A model generated the notes under the pieces. That model saw only the letters and a program-made list of their open reading frames with translations, did no database searches and was not told the origin of the DNA. The position numbers and the translations under genes were made by a program. 64,000 nt of DNA from Streptomyces sp. MUM 203J (GTDB taxonomy: Bacteria > Actinomycetota > Actinomycetes > Streptomycetales > Streptomycetaceae), in the NCBI RefSeq assembly GCF_022414595.1, contig NZ_JADWYO010000009.1:83294-147293 (forward strand). The letters are read 5' to 3'. Each line of letters begins with the position of its first letter. Positions within the stretch are counted from its first letter, which is position 1. Below are positions 31,719-41,900 of this stretch, piece by piece.

Positions 31719-34700
31719 CCCGCGCTTCCCTGGCTCTGGTGCCACAGTTTGCGGCCCGGCGGAGGTGCAGCCGCACCCTCGCCCGCCGGGCGGAGGTCGG
31801 CCCACGGGTGCATCTCGTACCCGGTCGGCAGGATGATCCGCCGGTCCGTGCCGGACACCGGACCCTCCGAGGAGGGCTCGGCCAGCCGGGCCGCCACCGC
31901 GTCCAGCCCGCCCTCGCGGCGCAGTTCGACGAGTTCCGCGAGGTTCCACGCGGCCGAGCCGACGACGCTGAGGCTGCGCGGCCCCCGCCGCTGCACGACC
32001 CCGCGCACCAGCAGCAGCCAGGAGTGGAAGACCGTGTGGGCGCAGCGCTCGTGGCTGTCGTCGAAGAAGGCCAGGTCGACCAGGCCGGTGCCGTCGTCCA
32101 GGGTGGTGAAGATGACGCGCTTGCCGGAACGGACGGGCGGGGTCTGGGTGGCCGCCCTGGCGCCCGCGACCAGCACGGTCCGGCCGTGCGGCGCCGAGCG
32201 CAGCCGCTTGGCGGTGACGACGCCCAGCTCGTCCAGGAACTCCTGGTGGTCGGTCATCAGGTTGCGGGAGGCGTCCATGGAGAGCACGCCCAGTTCGGCG
32301 CTCAGCCGTTCGGCGTCGGTCAGGTCGGGCAGCCCGACGGGCGCGGCCTTCCGGCTTCCGGCGAGCGGCAGCTGGTCACCGTACGAGCCGGAGCCGCGCT
32401 GGACGCGGTGCAGCTCCGCGAGGTGCAGCAGCAGGTCGCGGCGGTTGGCGCCGAAGGCGTCGAGCCCGCCGACCTGGGCGAGTCGCTCCGCGACGGGGCG
32501 GCTGGGGCGGGCCCGCTCCCAGAAGTCCAGGAGCGAGGCGTAGGGCTGCCCGGTCTCGATCCGGGCGGCCTCGGTCCCACCGATGCCGTGCACGTCGGAC
32601 AACGCGAGCCGCAAACCCCATGTACGGGGCGAATCAGACCCACCATCAGACACCAGTTCGATTCGGTGTGCGGTCCCCGACCGGTTCACGTCCACCGGCA
32701 GCACCGGCACACCGCGCCGCCGCGCGTCCGCGAGCAGCAGCCGCTTCGGATACATGCCCGGGTCGTGGGTGAGCAGCCCCGCGTAGAAGGCGGCCGGGTG
32801 ATGGGCCTTCAGCCACGCCGACTGGTAGGTCGGCACGGCGAAGGCGACCGCGTGCGCCTTGCAGAAGCCGTACGAGCCGAACGCCTCGACGGTCTCCCAG
32901 GTACGCGCGACCACATCGTCCGCGTACCCCTTCTCCTGCGCCTTCCGCGCGAACCACACCTTGATGCGCCCCTGGGACTCCGGGTCGGACAGCCCGCGCC
33001 GTACCGCGTCGGCCTCGGCCCGGCCGCAGCCGGTCATGATGTCCAGGATCTTGATGATCTGCTCGTGGAAGACGACGACCCCGTACGTCTCGCGCAGCGC
33101 GTCCTCCAGGTCCGGGTGCGGGCAGCGCACCGGGGCGCGTCCGTGGCGGGCGGCGATGAACGGGCGGACCATGTCGGCGGCGACCGGCCCCGGCCGGAAC
33201 AGGGAGATGTCGACCACCAGGTCGTGGAAGGTCGACGGCTGGAGGCGGCCGACCAGGTCCCGCTGGCCCGGCGACTCGATCTGGAAGCAGCCGAGCGTCT
33301 CGGTGGAGCGGATCAGTTCGTACGTGGCCCGGTCGCCCGGCCGGACCTGCTCGGGGTCGTCGAGGTCGACGTGCTCGCCGGTGGTGCGGGCGATCTCCGC
33401 GACCGCGTGCGCCATGGCGGACTGCATCCGCACCCCCAGCACGTCCAGCTTGAGCAGCCCCAGCTCCTCCACGTCGTCCTTGTCGAACTGGGACATGGGG
33501 AAGCCCTCTCCGCTGGTGGGCACCACGGGGGTACGGGAGCGCAGGGAGGCGTCGGAGAGCAGCACCCCGCACGGGTGCATGGCGACCCCGCGCGGCAGCG
33601 CGTCCAGTGCCTCGACCAGCTCCCACAGCTTCCCGTACCGCTCCCGCTCACCGGCGAGTTCCCGCAGCTCGGGCAGTTCGTCCAGGGCGGCACGGGCGTC
33701 CCGGGCGCGGATGTGCGGGAACGCCTTGGCGATACGGTCGATGTCGGCGGGGTCCATGGACAGGGCGGCGCCCACGTCCCGAATCGCATGACGCACCCGG
33801 TAGGTCTCGGGCATGGCGACGGCGGCGACCCGCTCGGGGCCGAAGCGGTCCAGGATCGCGCGGTAGACCTCCAGACGGCGGGCGGACTCCACGTCGATGT
33901 CGATGTCGGGCAGCGCGGGCCGCCGCACCGACAGGAACCGCTCCATCAGCAGGTCCTGCGCGACCGGGTCGGCGTGGGCGATGCCCAGCAGGTGGTTGAC
34001 GAGGGACCCGGCACCGGAGCCGCGCGCGGCGACCCGGATGCCCATGGCCCGGACGTCGTCGACGACCTGGGCGACGGTGAGGAAGTACGTGGCGAAGCCG
34101 AGCCGCTCGACGGTGCGCAGCTCGTCCTCCAGACGGGTCCAGTACTCCCGCCTCCGGTCGAGGCCGCGCAGCACCATCCCGGCGGCGCAGCGGGAGCGCA
34201 GCACGCGTTCGGCGGTGCGGCGGCGGGCGCCGACGAGGTGGGGCTCGGGGAAGTGGACGGTGCCCATGCCGAGGTCGTCCTCGGGGTCGACGAGGCACGC
34301 GGCGGCGGCGTCCTCGGTGAGGGTGAGCAGCCGGTGCGCGCTGTCGCGGCGCAGCCCGGCGGCCTCCGCGACGCGTTCCGCGGTGACCGCCATGGCGGCG
34401 GGGTCCTTGAGCCAGCGCTCGCCGGTGTCGAGGCCCTTGGCCGGGTCGACGGGGACGAGGCGGCGGGCCGCGTCGAGGATGTCCGCGACCGGGCCCTGCC
34501 CGGGGTCGGCGTACCGGACGGCGTTGCCGAGCACGGGCCGTACACCCTGGTCGGCGGCGAAGCCGAGGGTGCGGGCGGCATGCCGCAGGGAGCCGGGCCC
34601 GGTACCGGTGCGACCGTGGTGGACGACCTCCAGGCGCAGGTCGTCGCCGTACACCTCGCGCCAGCGGGCGAGCAGCCGGGCGGCGCGGTCGGGGCGGCCG

Positions 34701-35188
34701 GCGGCGAGGGCCCGGCCGACGTCGGAGGCGGGGCCGAGGAGGACGGTCAGACCCTCACCGTGGTTGTCCGCCCAGGGCAGCAGGGCGGCCGGCGCGGTGA
34801 CGGCGCTGCCCGGGTGGTCGGCGTGGGCGGCGGTGACCAGGCGGCACAGGGCGGCCCAGCCGCTCCGGGAGCGGGCCAGGTAGACGGCGCGGGGCGCGGA
34901 CTCGTCGACGAAGGCGCCGCCGCGCACCGGGGTGCGGCGCCGCTCGGCGGGACCGTCGGCCTCCCGGGTGCGCGGCCCGACCGCGAGGTCCACTCCGAAC
35001 AGCGGGCGTACGCCCTGCCCGGCGCAGGCTCGTGCGAACCGTACGGCTCCGGCGACGGTGTCCCGGTCGGTGAGGGCGAGGGCGTCCATGCCCCGCGCGG
35101 CGGCACGGGCGGCCAGCACCTCCGGGTGCGAGGCCCCGTACCGCAGGGAGAAGCCGGAGGCGGTGTGCAGATGCGTGAACGGCGGCAT
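31715..35188 (-). CDS. dnaE2: Error-prone DNA polymerase III alpha subunit DnaE2
   Basis: A 1157-residue C-family polymerase. The N-terminal PHP domain begins FTHLHTASGFSLRYGASHPE and has LALTDRDTVAGAVRFA and GVDL. The polymerase core carries PDIDIDVES (catalytic acids) and SLVNHLLGIAHADPV; the C-terminal OB fold follows (FTTLDDGTGLVDLAFF). A shorter PHP/C-terminus and pairing with an ImuB-like gene mark it as DnaE2, the translesion enzyme, rather than the replicative DnaE1. CAGGAGGTGCGG before ATG 35188 fixes the start. Tandem GAACGAAT repeats lie 60-80 bp upstream. Confidence 0.92.
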   Translation of the reverse strand: MPPFTHLHTASGFSLRYGASHPEVLAARAAARGMDALALTDRDTVAGAVRFARACAGQGVRPLFGVDLAVGPRTREADGPAERRRTPVRGGAFVDESAPRAVYLARSRSGWAALCRLVTAAHADHPGSAVTAPAALLPWADNHGEGLTVLLGPASDVGRALAAGRPDRAARLLARWREVYGDDLRLEVVHHGRTGTGPGSLRHAARTLGFAADQGVRPVLGNAVRYADPGQGPVADILDAARRLVPVDPAKGLDTGERWLKDPAAMAVTAERVAEAAGLRRDSAHRLLTLTEDAAAACLVDPEDDLGMGTVHFPEPHLVGARRRTAERVLRSRCAAGMVLRGLDRRREYWTRLEDELRTVERLGFATYFLTVAQVVDDVRAMGIRVAARGSGAGSLVNHLLGIAHADPVAQDLLMERFLSVRRPALPDIDIDVESARRLEVYRAILDRFGPERVAAVAMPETYRVRHAIRDVGAALSMDPADIDRIAKAFPHIRARDARAALDELPELRELAGERERYGKLWELVEALDALPRGVAMHPCGVLLSDASLRSRTPVVPTSGEGFPMSQFDKDDVEELGLLKLDVLGVRMQSAMAHAVAEIARTTGEHVDLDDPEQVRPGDRATYELIRSTETLGCFQIESPGQRDLVGRLQPSTFHDLVVDISLFRPGPVAADMVRPFIAARHGRAPVRCPHPDLEDALRETYGVVVFHEQIIKILDIMTGCGRAEADAVRRGLSDPESQGRIKVWFARKAQEKGYADDVVARTWETVEAFGSYGFCKAHAVAFAVPTYQSAWLKAHHPAAFYAGLLTHDPGMYPKRLLLADARRRGVPVLPVDVNRSGTAHRIELVSDGGSDSPRTWGLRLALSDVHGIGGTEAARIETGQPYASLLDFWERARPSRPVAERLAQVGGLDAFGANRRDLLLHLAELHRVQRGSGSYGDQLPLAGSRKAAPVGLPDLTDAERLSAELGVLSMDASRNLMTDHQEFLDELGVVTAKRLRSAPHGRTVLVAGARAATQTPPVRSGKRVIFTTLDDGTGLVDLAFFDDSHERCAHTVFHSWLLLVRGVVQRRGPRSLSVVGSAAWNLAELVELRREGGLDAVAARLAEPSSEGPVSGTDRRIILPTGYEMHPWADLRPAGEGAAAPPPGRKLWHQSQGSAG

Positions 35189-35247
35189 CCGCACCTCCTG
35201 GATCGTTCCGAAGCTCACCACCCCCCTCCTGTTCCACCATAGACCAC

Positions 35248-35267
35248 GTTCGAACGAATGAACGAAT
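35248..35267 (-). promoter_or_regulatory. GTTCGAAC and GAACGAAT repeats in front of dnaE2
   Basis: GTTCGAAC runs into two perfect tandem copies of GAACGAAT (35252-35259 and 35260-35267). The actinobacterial LexA box is of the form CGAAC-N4-GTTCG; CGAACGAATGAACG keeps the left half and spacing, but the right half is GAACG. It may be a degenerate SOS box or the site of another damage regulator. Confidence 0.4.
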
Positions 35268-35378
35268 ACCTGGGCCGGCGGGCGCCCGGCCGGGACCGCC
35301 CGGCCGCCTCACCCCTTCGCTCAGCCATTCGGACCCGTCCCACCTGCGGAAACACCGGCGGACCCGGAGCGTGGGGGC

Positions 35379-36401
35379 ATGACGTTCGCCTCCGAAGTAC
35401 GCAACGCGGTCACCCCACGGGCCGCGCTGCTGGTCATCGGCGTCCTCGCGCTCCAGCTGCTGTTCATCGCGTCCTACGTGGGTGCGCTGCACCACCCGAA
35501 GCCGAAGGAGGTCCCCTTCGGCGTGGTCGCCCCGGGCCCGGCAGCCGCGCAGGCCGCCGAGCGGCTCGGGAACCTGCCCGGGGAGCCGCTCGACCCCCGG
35601 GTGCTGGGCGACGAGGCGGAGGCCCGCAGCCAGATCACGGACCGGAAGATCGACGGAGCCCTGATCGTCCGTCCGGAGGCGACCACCGACACGCTGCTGG
35701 TCGCCTCCGGCGGCGGTGCGGCGCTGGCCACCGCTCTGGAGCGGATCATCACGGCGGTCGAGCAGCCCCAGGGCCGTACCGTGCGGACCGTGGACGTGGC
35801 GGCGGCCTCGGACCAGGACTTCAACGGGCTCTCCGCGTTCTACCTGGTCATCGGCTGGTGCGTGGGCGGCTATCTGCTGGCCTCCGCGCTGGCGGTCAGC
35901 GCGGGCGCCCGGCCCGCGAACACCCGGCGCGCGATCATCCGGCTCGCGGTGCTGGCGCTCTCGGCGGTGCTCGGCGGACTGGGCGGGGCGGTCATCGTGG
36001 GCCCGGTCCTGGACGCACTGCCCGGGAACCTGGCCGCGCTGTGGGGGCTGGGGGCGCTGGTGGTGTTCGCGGTCGGCGCGCTCACCCTCGCCCTCCAGTC
36101 GCTGACCGGCATCGTCGGCATCGGGCTCGCCGTCCTGATCGTCGTGGTCGCCGGCAACCCCAGCGCGGGCGGCGCCTTCCCCGGCCCCATGCTGCCGGAC
36201 TTCTGGCGGACGATCGGCCCGGCGCTGCCGCCGGGCGCGGGGACATGGGCGGCGCGCTCCGTCGCGTACTTCCACGGCAACGCGATCTCGGGATCGCTCC
36301 AGGTGCTGTCCGTCTGGGCGGTGGCCGGGACGGTGGTGACGCTGGCGGTGTCGTCGCTGCGGAGGGGGAACGGAACGGTGGGGAAGGCGGTCGGGACGTA
36401 G
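35379..36401 (+). CDS. DUF3533-like membrane protein
   Basis: A 340-residue membrane protein. One N-terminal transmembrane helix (about residues 15-35) is followed by an extracytoplasmic domain (about 45-160). Five more helices run from about 165 to 330, with GWCVGGYLLASALAV and GIVGIGLAVLIVVVAGNP. This layout matches DUF3533/YhgE-type relatives of ABC-2 permeases. Such proteins act in export or envelope function, but the substrate is unknown. It is divergent from dnaE2 and ends just before a strong terminator at 36409. Confidence 0.8.
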   Translation: MTFASEVRNAVTPRAALLVIGVLALQLLFIASYVGALHHPKPKEVPFGVVAPGPAAAQAAERLGNLPGEPLDPRVLGDEAEARSQITDRKIDGALIVRPEATTDTLLVASGGGAALATALERIITAVEQPQGRTVRTVDVAAASDQDFNGLSAFYLVIGWCVGGYLLASALAVSAGARPANTRRAIIRLAVLALSAVLGGLGGAVIVGPVLDALPGNLAALWGLGALVVFAVGALTLALQSLTGIVGIGLAVLIVVVAGNPSAGGAFPGPMLPDFWRTIGPALPPGAGTWAARSVAYFHGNAISGSLQVLSVWAVAGTVVTLAVSSLRRGNGTVGKAVGT

Positions 36402-36408
36402 GGGCGGC

Positions 36409-36450
36409 CCAGGCGCCGGAGGGGCTGAGATCAGCCCCTCCGGCGCCTGG
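36409..36450. terminator. Strong bidirectional hairpin terminator
   Basis: A perfect 20-bp stem (left arm CCAGGCGCCGGAGGGG... ending CTGA; right arm its exact complement) with a two-base loop GA. It lies 8 bp after the DUF3533 gene and also at the end of the convergent streptogrisin gene's transcript path. Confidence 0.85.
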
Positions 36451-36623
36451 GGACGAGCACCGTCAGGCGCGCTCCGGGACCGTCCGGCCTTCGAGGACCG
36501 TCTCCCCCGCACTCTTCGAGCGGGGACACCCCCGGGGCGCGAAGCGGGGGCCGGTGCGCGGCCCCCGCGCGGCGGATCCGCGGACCGGCACGGCCCGCAA
36601 GGGGCGGGGCAAGGCGCGCACGG

Positions 36624-37712
36624 TCAGCCGATCCGCGCCCCGTACGTCGCGAGCGCCTCCGTGACGGGCTGGAAGAACGTCACCCCGCCACGCGTGCAGT
36701 CACCGCTGCCGCCGGAGGTGAGCCCGACGGCCGCGTCGCCCGCGAAGAGGGCACCGCCGCTGTCGCCCGGCTCCGCGCAGACCGTGGTCTGGATGAGCCC
36801 CTCGACGATCTGGCCGTTGCCGTAGTTGACGGTCGCGTCGAGCCCGGTGACGACGCCGTCGCGCACCTGCGTGGTGGAGCCGCTGCGGATCACCCGCAGG
36901 CCGACGGTGGCGTCTGCGGCGCGGGTGATGGACCGGCCGGTGCCGTTGTAGAGGTTCACGGCGCTGGGGCGGTCGACGTCCCGGTCGTACCGGACCAGCG
37001 CGAAGTCGTCGCCGGGGAACCGCGAGTCGACCATCGTGCCGACCGGCTGACCGCCCTGCGGCCCGGACCACCGGCTTCCGGGCGCGCCGCAGTGCCCGGC
37101 GGTGAGGAAGTGCGGCTGGCCGTTCCGGACGACGTTGAAGCCGAGCGAGCAGCGGCTGCCGCCGGTCAGAATGGCGTCGCCCCCGGCGAGGTACGGAGTG
37201 AACTCCCCGTCCATCCGCTTGACTTCGGCCTTGGAGCCGAGCCTGTCGACCACCTGTGTGAGCTTCTTCCAGGCCTCGCCCTTGACGGTGCTGTCGGCGG
37301 TGACGACGACCTTGTTGGTGGCCGGGTCGACGGCCCAGGACGTGCCGGGGATGGTGGCCCGCTTCTTCAACGTGCTGCGGGCGCCCTTCAGTTCGGCCAT
37401 GGAGTGCTGGACCATGCGGGCCTCGCCGCCCGCGCGGCGCACGGTCTCTGCGGCCTCCTCGTCGACGACGGTCACGACCAGCGTGCGGGACCCGGTGTCG
37501 TAGTAGGCACCTGCCGTGTCCCTCTCACCGAGCTGCCCGTCCAGCGACGCGGCGAGCTTTCCGGCCGCCCCTGCGGACAGCGTCCGCGCCTGGACCGGGG
37601 ATATGTCCTGACTGGCGTTCGCAGTCTGGAACGTAATCGCCGCGCCCAGCACGGCCACGACGGCGCCTCCGGCGAGAGCCGCACGCCTCATGGATACACG
37701 TCGGTGCTTCAA
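36624..37712 (-). CDS. Streptogrisin-type serine protease (S1E) precursor
   Basis: A 362-residue secreted protease precursor. Signal peptide (MKHRRVSMRRAALAGGAVVAVLG...) and alpha-lytic-protease-type propeptide (about residues 35-165) precede the chymotrypsin fold. The triad is visible as LTAGHCG (His), DDFALVRYD (Asp) and PGDSGGALF (Ser). Cysteines flank His and Ser for disulfides. AGGAGG at 37716-37721 is five bases before TTG 37712 but 24 before the first ATG, so TTG is the better start. It self-cleaves its propeptide after export (known for the family). Confidence 0.92.
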   Translation of the reverse strand: MKHRRVSMRRAALAGGAVVAVLGAAITFQTANASQDISPVQARTLSAGAAGKLAASLDGQLGERDTAGAYYDTGSRTLVVTVVDEEAAETVRRAGGEARMVQHSMAELKGARSTLKKRATIPGTSWAVDPATNKVVVTADSTVKGEAWKKLTQVVDRLGSKAEVKRMDGEFTPYLAGGDAILTGGSRCSLGFNVVRNGQPHFLTAGHCGAPGSRWSGPQGGQPVGTMVDSRFPGDDFALVRYDRDVDRPSAVNLYNGTGRSITRAADATVGLRVIRSGSTTQVRDGVVTGLDATVNYGNGQIVEGLIQTTVCAEPGDSGGALFAGDAAVGLTSGGSGDCTRGGVTFFQPVTEALATYGARIG

Positions 37713-37931
37713 CAAGACCTCCTGTGGGGGGCCGCGCCCGGGCGCGTGGGGTGCCCTGGCACGGAGGATGGAGCGCCCACTATTCCCAGAACAACTGGGC
37801 ACACACAAGGTCGACTTCAGGACGCGTCCCGACCCGCGCAGCCGATTCCCGACACCCCGCACTACCCCGGGTCACCACTGGTCGGTTCCGACTGCGAACA
37901 CCGCGTGCGACGGGAACTTGGGCAGCCCGTG

Positions 37932-37943
37932 AGGTCTAGACCT
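37932..37943. promoter_or_regulatory. AGGTCTAGACCT palindrome in a divergent promoter region
   Basis: A perfect 12-bp palindrome between the divergent streptogrisin and alpha/beta hydrolase genes, followed by an A/T-rich CTTAAAATC. Its GGTCTAGACC core matches the centre of the DasR (GntR/HutC) site known in Streptomyces, though the outer bases differ. It could link the protease or hydrolase to aminosugar control. Confidence 0.4.
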
Positions 37944-38019
37944 GTCTTAAAATCTTTCCATTCCTTAACAGAACCTGATGGGTCATCATCAAGTGGCGGC
38001 GGGCGAAGGAGGCGCGAAG

Positions 38020-38889
38020 GTGCGACGGCGGGTGCGCACGACGGACGGACGGCATCTGACGGTGGAGCGCCTGGGGGACCCCCGGGGCCGCCCGGTCATC
38101 CTGATGCACGGCACCCCCGGCAGCAGGCTCGGGCCCGCTCCCCGCGGCATGGTGCTCTACCAGAGGGGAACGCAGCTCATCGCGTACGACAGACCCGGGT
38201 ACGGGGGCTCCGACCGGCTGCCCGGCCGGAGCGTCGCGGACGTGGTCCAGGACGTCACAGCGATCGCCGACGCACTGGGGCTGGACCGGTTCGCGGTGGT
38301 GGGCCGCTCAGGCGGCGCCCCGCACGCGCTGGCCTGCGCGGCGCTGCTGCCGGAGCGGGTGACCCGGGCGGCGACCCTGGTGACGCTGGCACCCCGGGAC
38401 GCGGACGGGCTCGACTGGTTCGCGGGGATGACCCCGCACAACGTCCGCGAGTACCAGGTGGCCACGCGTGACCCGGAGGGTGTGGCCGCCCGGCTCACCC
38501 CGCGCGCCGAGGCGATCCGAGCGAACCCGGTCCAGCTCCTGGAGGACCTGCGGCGCGAACTCACCGCGCCGGACCGCCTGGTCGTCAAGGACGCGGGCGT
38601 CCGGTCCATGCTGCTGCGCAACTACCAGGAGGCGCTGCGGAGATCACCGTACGGCTGGATCGACGACGCGCTGGCCTTCTGCAGCCCCTGGGGTTTCGAC
38701 CCGGCGGACATCCCGGGCGAGGTCCTGCTGTGGCACGGCGAACAGGACGTGTTCTCCCCGCCCTCCCACTCCCGCTGGCTGGCCGCCCGCATCCCTCACG
38801 CGACGGCCGTCCTGGAACCGGCCGCGGCCCACTTCGACGCGCTCCACGCGCTCCCGCGCGTCCTGACGTGGCTGCTGGCGGAGGGATAG
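38020..38889 (+). CDS. Alpha/beta hydrolase
   Basis: A 289-residue cytoplasmic alpha/beta hydrolase. The oxyanion HGTPG is in VILMHGTPGSR, the nucleophile in FAVVGRSGGAPHA (GRSGG, Ser), acid in LLWHGEQDVFSP, and His in AAHFDALHAL. GAAGGAGGCG lies seven bases before GTG 38020; an ATG at 37978 sits within the likely promoter and lacks such a site. The HGTPGSR and GRSGG pattern is shared with proline iminopeptidase-like and haloalkane-type enzymes, but the substrate cannot be fixed. Confidence 0.88.
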   Translation: MRRRVRTTDGRHLTVERLGDPRGRPVILMHGTPGSRLGPAPRGMVLYQRGTQLIAYDRPGYGGSDRLPGRSVADVVQDVTAIADALGLDRFAVVGRSGGAPHALACAALLPERVTRAATLVTLAPRDADGLDWFAGMTPHNVREYQVATRDPEGVAARLTPRAEAIRANPVQLLEDLRRELTAPDRLVVKDAGVRSMLLRNYQEALRRSPYGWIDDALAFCSPWGFDPADIPGEVLLWHGEQDVFSPPSHSRWLAARIPHATAVLEPAAAHFDALHALPRVLTWLLAEG

Positions 38890-38917
38890 GGCCTGTCCGG
38901 AGGGGCGGGGAAGCCCG

Positions 38918-41900
38918 TCACACCGCCAGCGGCTCCACGTCGCGGTGGACACGCCGCTCGTCCAGCGCCACCCGCGTCAGCGGGTGCTCGGGCCCCAGCA
39001 GGCGGGCCAGTTCCGCCGAGGTCTCCGCGCGGAGCCGCGCCGCCTCCGCGCGTCGTCCCAGCATGCCGAGGGTGACCGACATGTTGGACGCCACGGCCAG
39101 GACCTCCGGATGCCCGGCCCCCAGGCTCTCCCGCAGCGCGGCGACCGTGCGGCGCTCGATGGACAGGGTCTCGTCCAGTTCCCCCAGGTCCGCCTTGGCG
39201 TTCGCGAGGTTCACCGTGCAGAACAGGGCGTGCGGGTGCCGCTCTCCCAGCACCTCCCGCATCGTCCGCAGCGCGGCCGTCAGCAGCCGCTCGGCCACCT
39301 CCGGCGCCCCGCAGCCCCACTGGTAGATGCCCAGGTTGTTCAGGGCGGCCAGAGTGTACGGGTGCCGCTCCCCCGGGACCTTCATGTACTGGTCGGACAC
39401 CTCCTGCGCCAGGTCCCGCGCGGCGACCGGCTCCCCCGCCGCGTACAGGTCGGCCGCCAGGTTCAGGTCGCAGGCCAGCGAGTCCGGGTTGGCGGAGGTG
39501 TACTTGGCGCGGTAGCGGCCCCGGGTCGCGGTGGTGAGACGCCGGGCGTCCTCCAGCCGGCCGGCCCGCCGCAGCGACACGGCCAGGCTCTTGGCCGCGG
39601 CCAGCGTGCCGGGGAAGGTCGGGCCCAGCTTCTCCTTGTACAGGGCGTACGTACGGCTCAGCAGCGTCACCGAGTCCTCGTACCGCCCCACCTCCCGCAG
39701 GTCCCGCGACAGGGACGTGGCCGACGACAGCGTGTACGGATGGCCGGGTCCCAGCACCTCCGTACGGCGGTCGAAGACGTCCTGGTCGATCTCCCGCGCC
39801 CGGGCGTACTGCCCCACCATCCGCAGGTTGAGCGCCAGGTTGTTGGCGGCGGCCAGGGTGCGCGGGTGGGACTCGTGGAAGATCTGCTGGAAGCCCTCGT
39901 GTGCCTCGGTGGCCAGCTCCATGGCGGTTCCGTAGTGGCCGAGCGTGCCGAGGTCCATGGCCAGGCCGCTGGTCGTCATGTAGGTGTGCGGGTGGGAGGG
40001 GCCGAGGACCGCCTTCTGGCGTTCCAGCGTGACCGCGTCCAGCTCGTGCGCCTCGACGTAACGCCCTTGTGAGCGCAGGATGTTGGAGAGGTGGAAGCGC
40101 AGGTACAGGTACTGGATGTCGTCGTCCCCCAGCATGTCCCGCCACAGCCCGCGCAGTTCGCTGCCGAGCGTCCACGCGGACTGGAGGTCGCCACGCTTCC
40201 ACAGGTACCGCACCCGGTCGATGAGCAGCCGCCGGGTCTCGGGCTCCTCGCAGGTGCGGGCGTCGGAAGTCGCGAGGTGCGGCCAGATCGTGGCGAAGCG
40301 GGGCCAGGTCTGGGGGTTGTCGATGGGCTCGTCGTCGTCGGGGCGGGCCCCGGCGAGCACCCGGTGCACGGCGTGCCGGGCCTCCTGCCGCTCCTCCTCG
40401 GTGAGCTGGGCCCGGATCACGGCCTGCACCAGCCGGTGCACCTGGATGGAGTTGGACACCTGGTCGACCTTGGCGAGGGCGAAGCGGCCGATCTCCCGGA
40501 TGACCCGTCCCAGCACCAGCTTCTCCTGGAGGGAGGGGTCGTACGGCTGGAGCGCGCGGATCATCTCCTTGCTGTACAGGAGGTTCGCGTGGATCGGCTC
40601 GGGCGCGAAGAACGCGCACAGCTGGAGGAGGCGGACGGCCGCCGGTGAACGTTCTCTGAGCCGTTCGATGGACACGTTCCAGGTGGCGGCGACGGGCTGC
40701 GGGTAGCCGGCCGGCTGGTTGAGGGCGAGGGTGCTGGCGGTTGCCTGTTCCAGCTCGTCCAGGTAGTCGGAGACGGGCGTGGCGGTCTCCGCGATCCAGG
40801 CGGCGGCCTGCTCGACGGCGATCGGCAGGTCCCCGACGGCCTCCGCGACCCGGTCGGCGTCCTGGTCGCTGAGCCCGCGCGCCCGCCGCTGGAGGTGCTC
40901 GACGGACTCCTCGCGCAGGAACACGTCGACGGGCAGCGCGTCTCCGTGGCTGGACCAGGCCTGGTTGCGGGAGGTGACGAGGATGTGCCCGCCCGCCGGG
41001 AAGTACCGTCTGAGCTGCTCGGGGTCGTCGGCGTTGTCGAAGACCAGCAGCCAGCGGCTGGACGGCACCCCGCGCCGCAGCAGCTCGACGGCCTCCTGAG
41101 AGGCGGCGGCCATGTCCTCCCCGGCCTGCGCCCCCAGCCGCACGGCGAGTTCCGCGAGGGAGGCGATCACGTCGTCGGGCTGCTCGGCGGAGACCCACCA
41201 CACCAGGTCGTAGTCGGCCATGAACCGGTGCACGTACTCCAGGGCGACCTGGGTCTTGCCGACGCCGCCGAGCCCGTACAGGGTCTGCGGCTGCGGCAGG
41301 ACGACGGCGAGACCGGCGCCGAGCTGGTCCCGCATCCGTTCCAGCACGGCGGACCTGCCGGTGAAGCCGGGGTTGCGGGGCGGGGCGTTCCAGATCCTGG
41401 GGACGGTCCCGGGGAAGCGCGGCCCGGGCGAGGCGACGGCGTCCCCGAGCTTCACGGGGCGGTCCAGGGCACGCAGCAGGGCGGCGGTGGCGTGCACCTC
41501 GTCGAGCCGGAACAGGTCGACGGGGTTGCGCTCGATGTACGGGGCGGTGAGCCGTACGTCCCCGACGCGCAGCGGCAGCAGATGGCGGCGCCCGCTGCCC
41601 GGGGACCCGGCCTCCTCCGCGGTGGAGCGGCGCCAGAAGGCCACGGCCCGCTGGGACTTCAGGTAGGCACTGGACAGCAGCACGACGGTCCGGGCGGTGC
41701 TGTCGGCCTCACCGTGGGAAGCGGGGGGTTCGGCAGTGGGCTCGGCCGAGACGTCACGCGGGATCACCCGGAACCCGGCGCGCGTCAGCACCGACTCGAT
41801 CCAGTCCGCCCACATGCGGTTCTCCGCCACGTACGACAGGAACAGGTCCGTGGGCAGCGCCGGGCGGCGCCGGGTGAAGGCGTCCCTGATCCGGAGCCGT

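Noticed and set aside
31739..35242. 1167-codon + strand open frame opposite dnaE2
   Set aside because: Antisense shadow; no domain, and DnaE2 is unmistakable on the other strand.
35248..35267. Confident LexA box before dnaE2
   Set aside because: Only one half matches CGAAC-N4-GTTCG; reported as a possible degenerate site instead.
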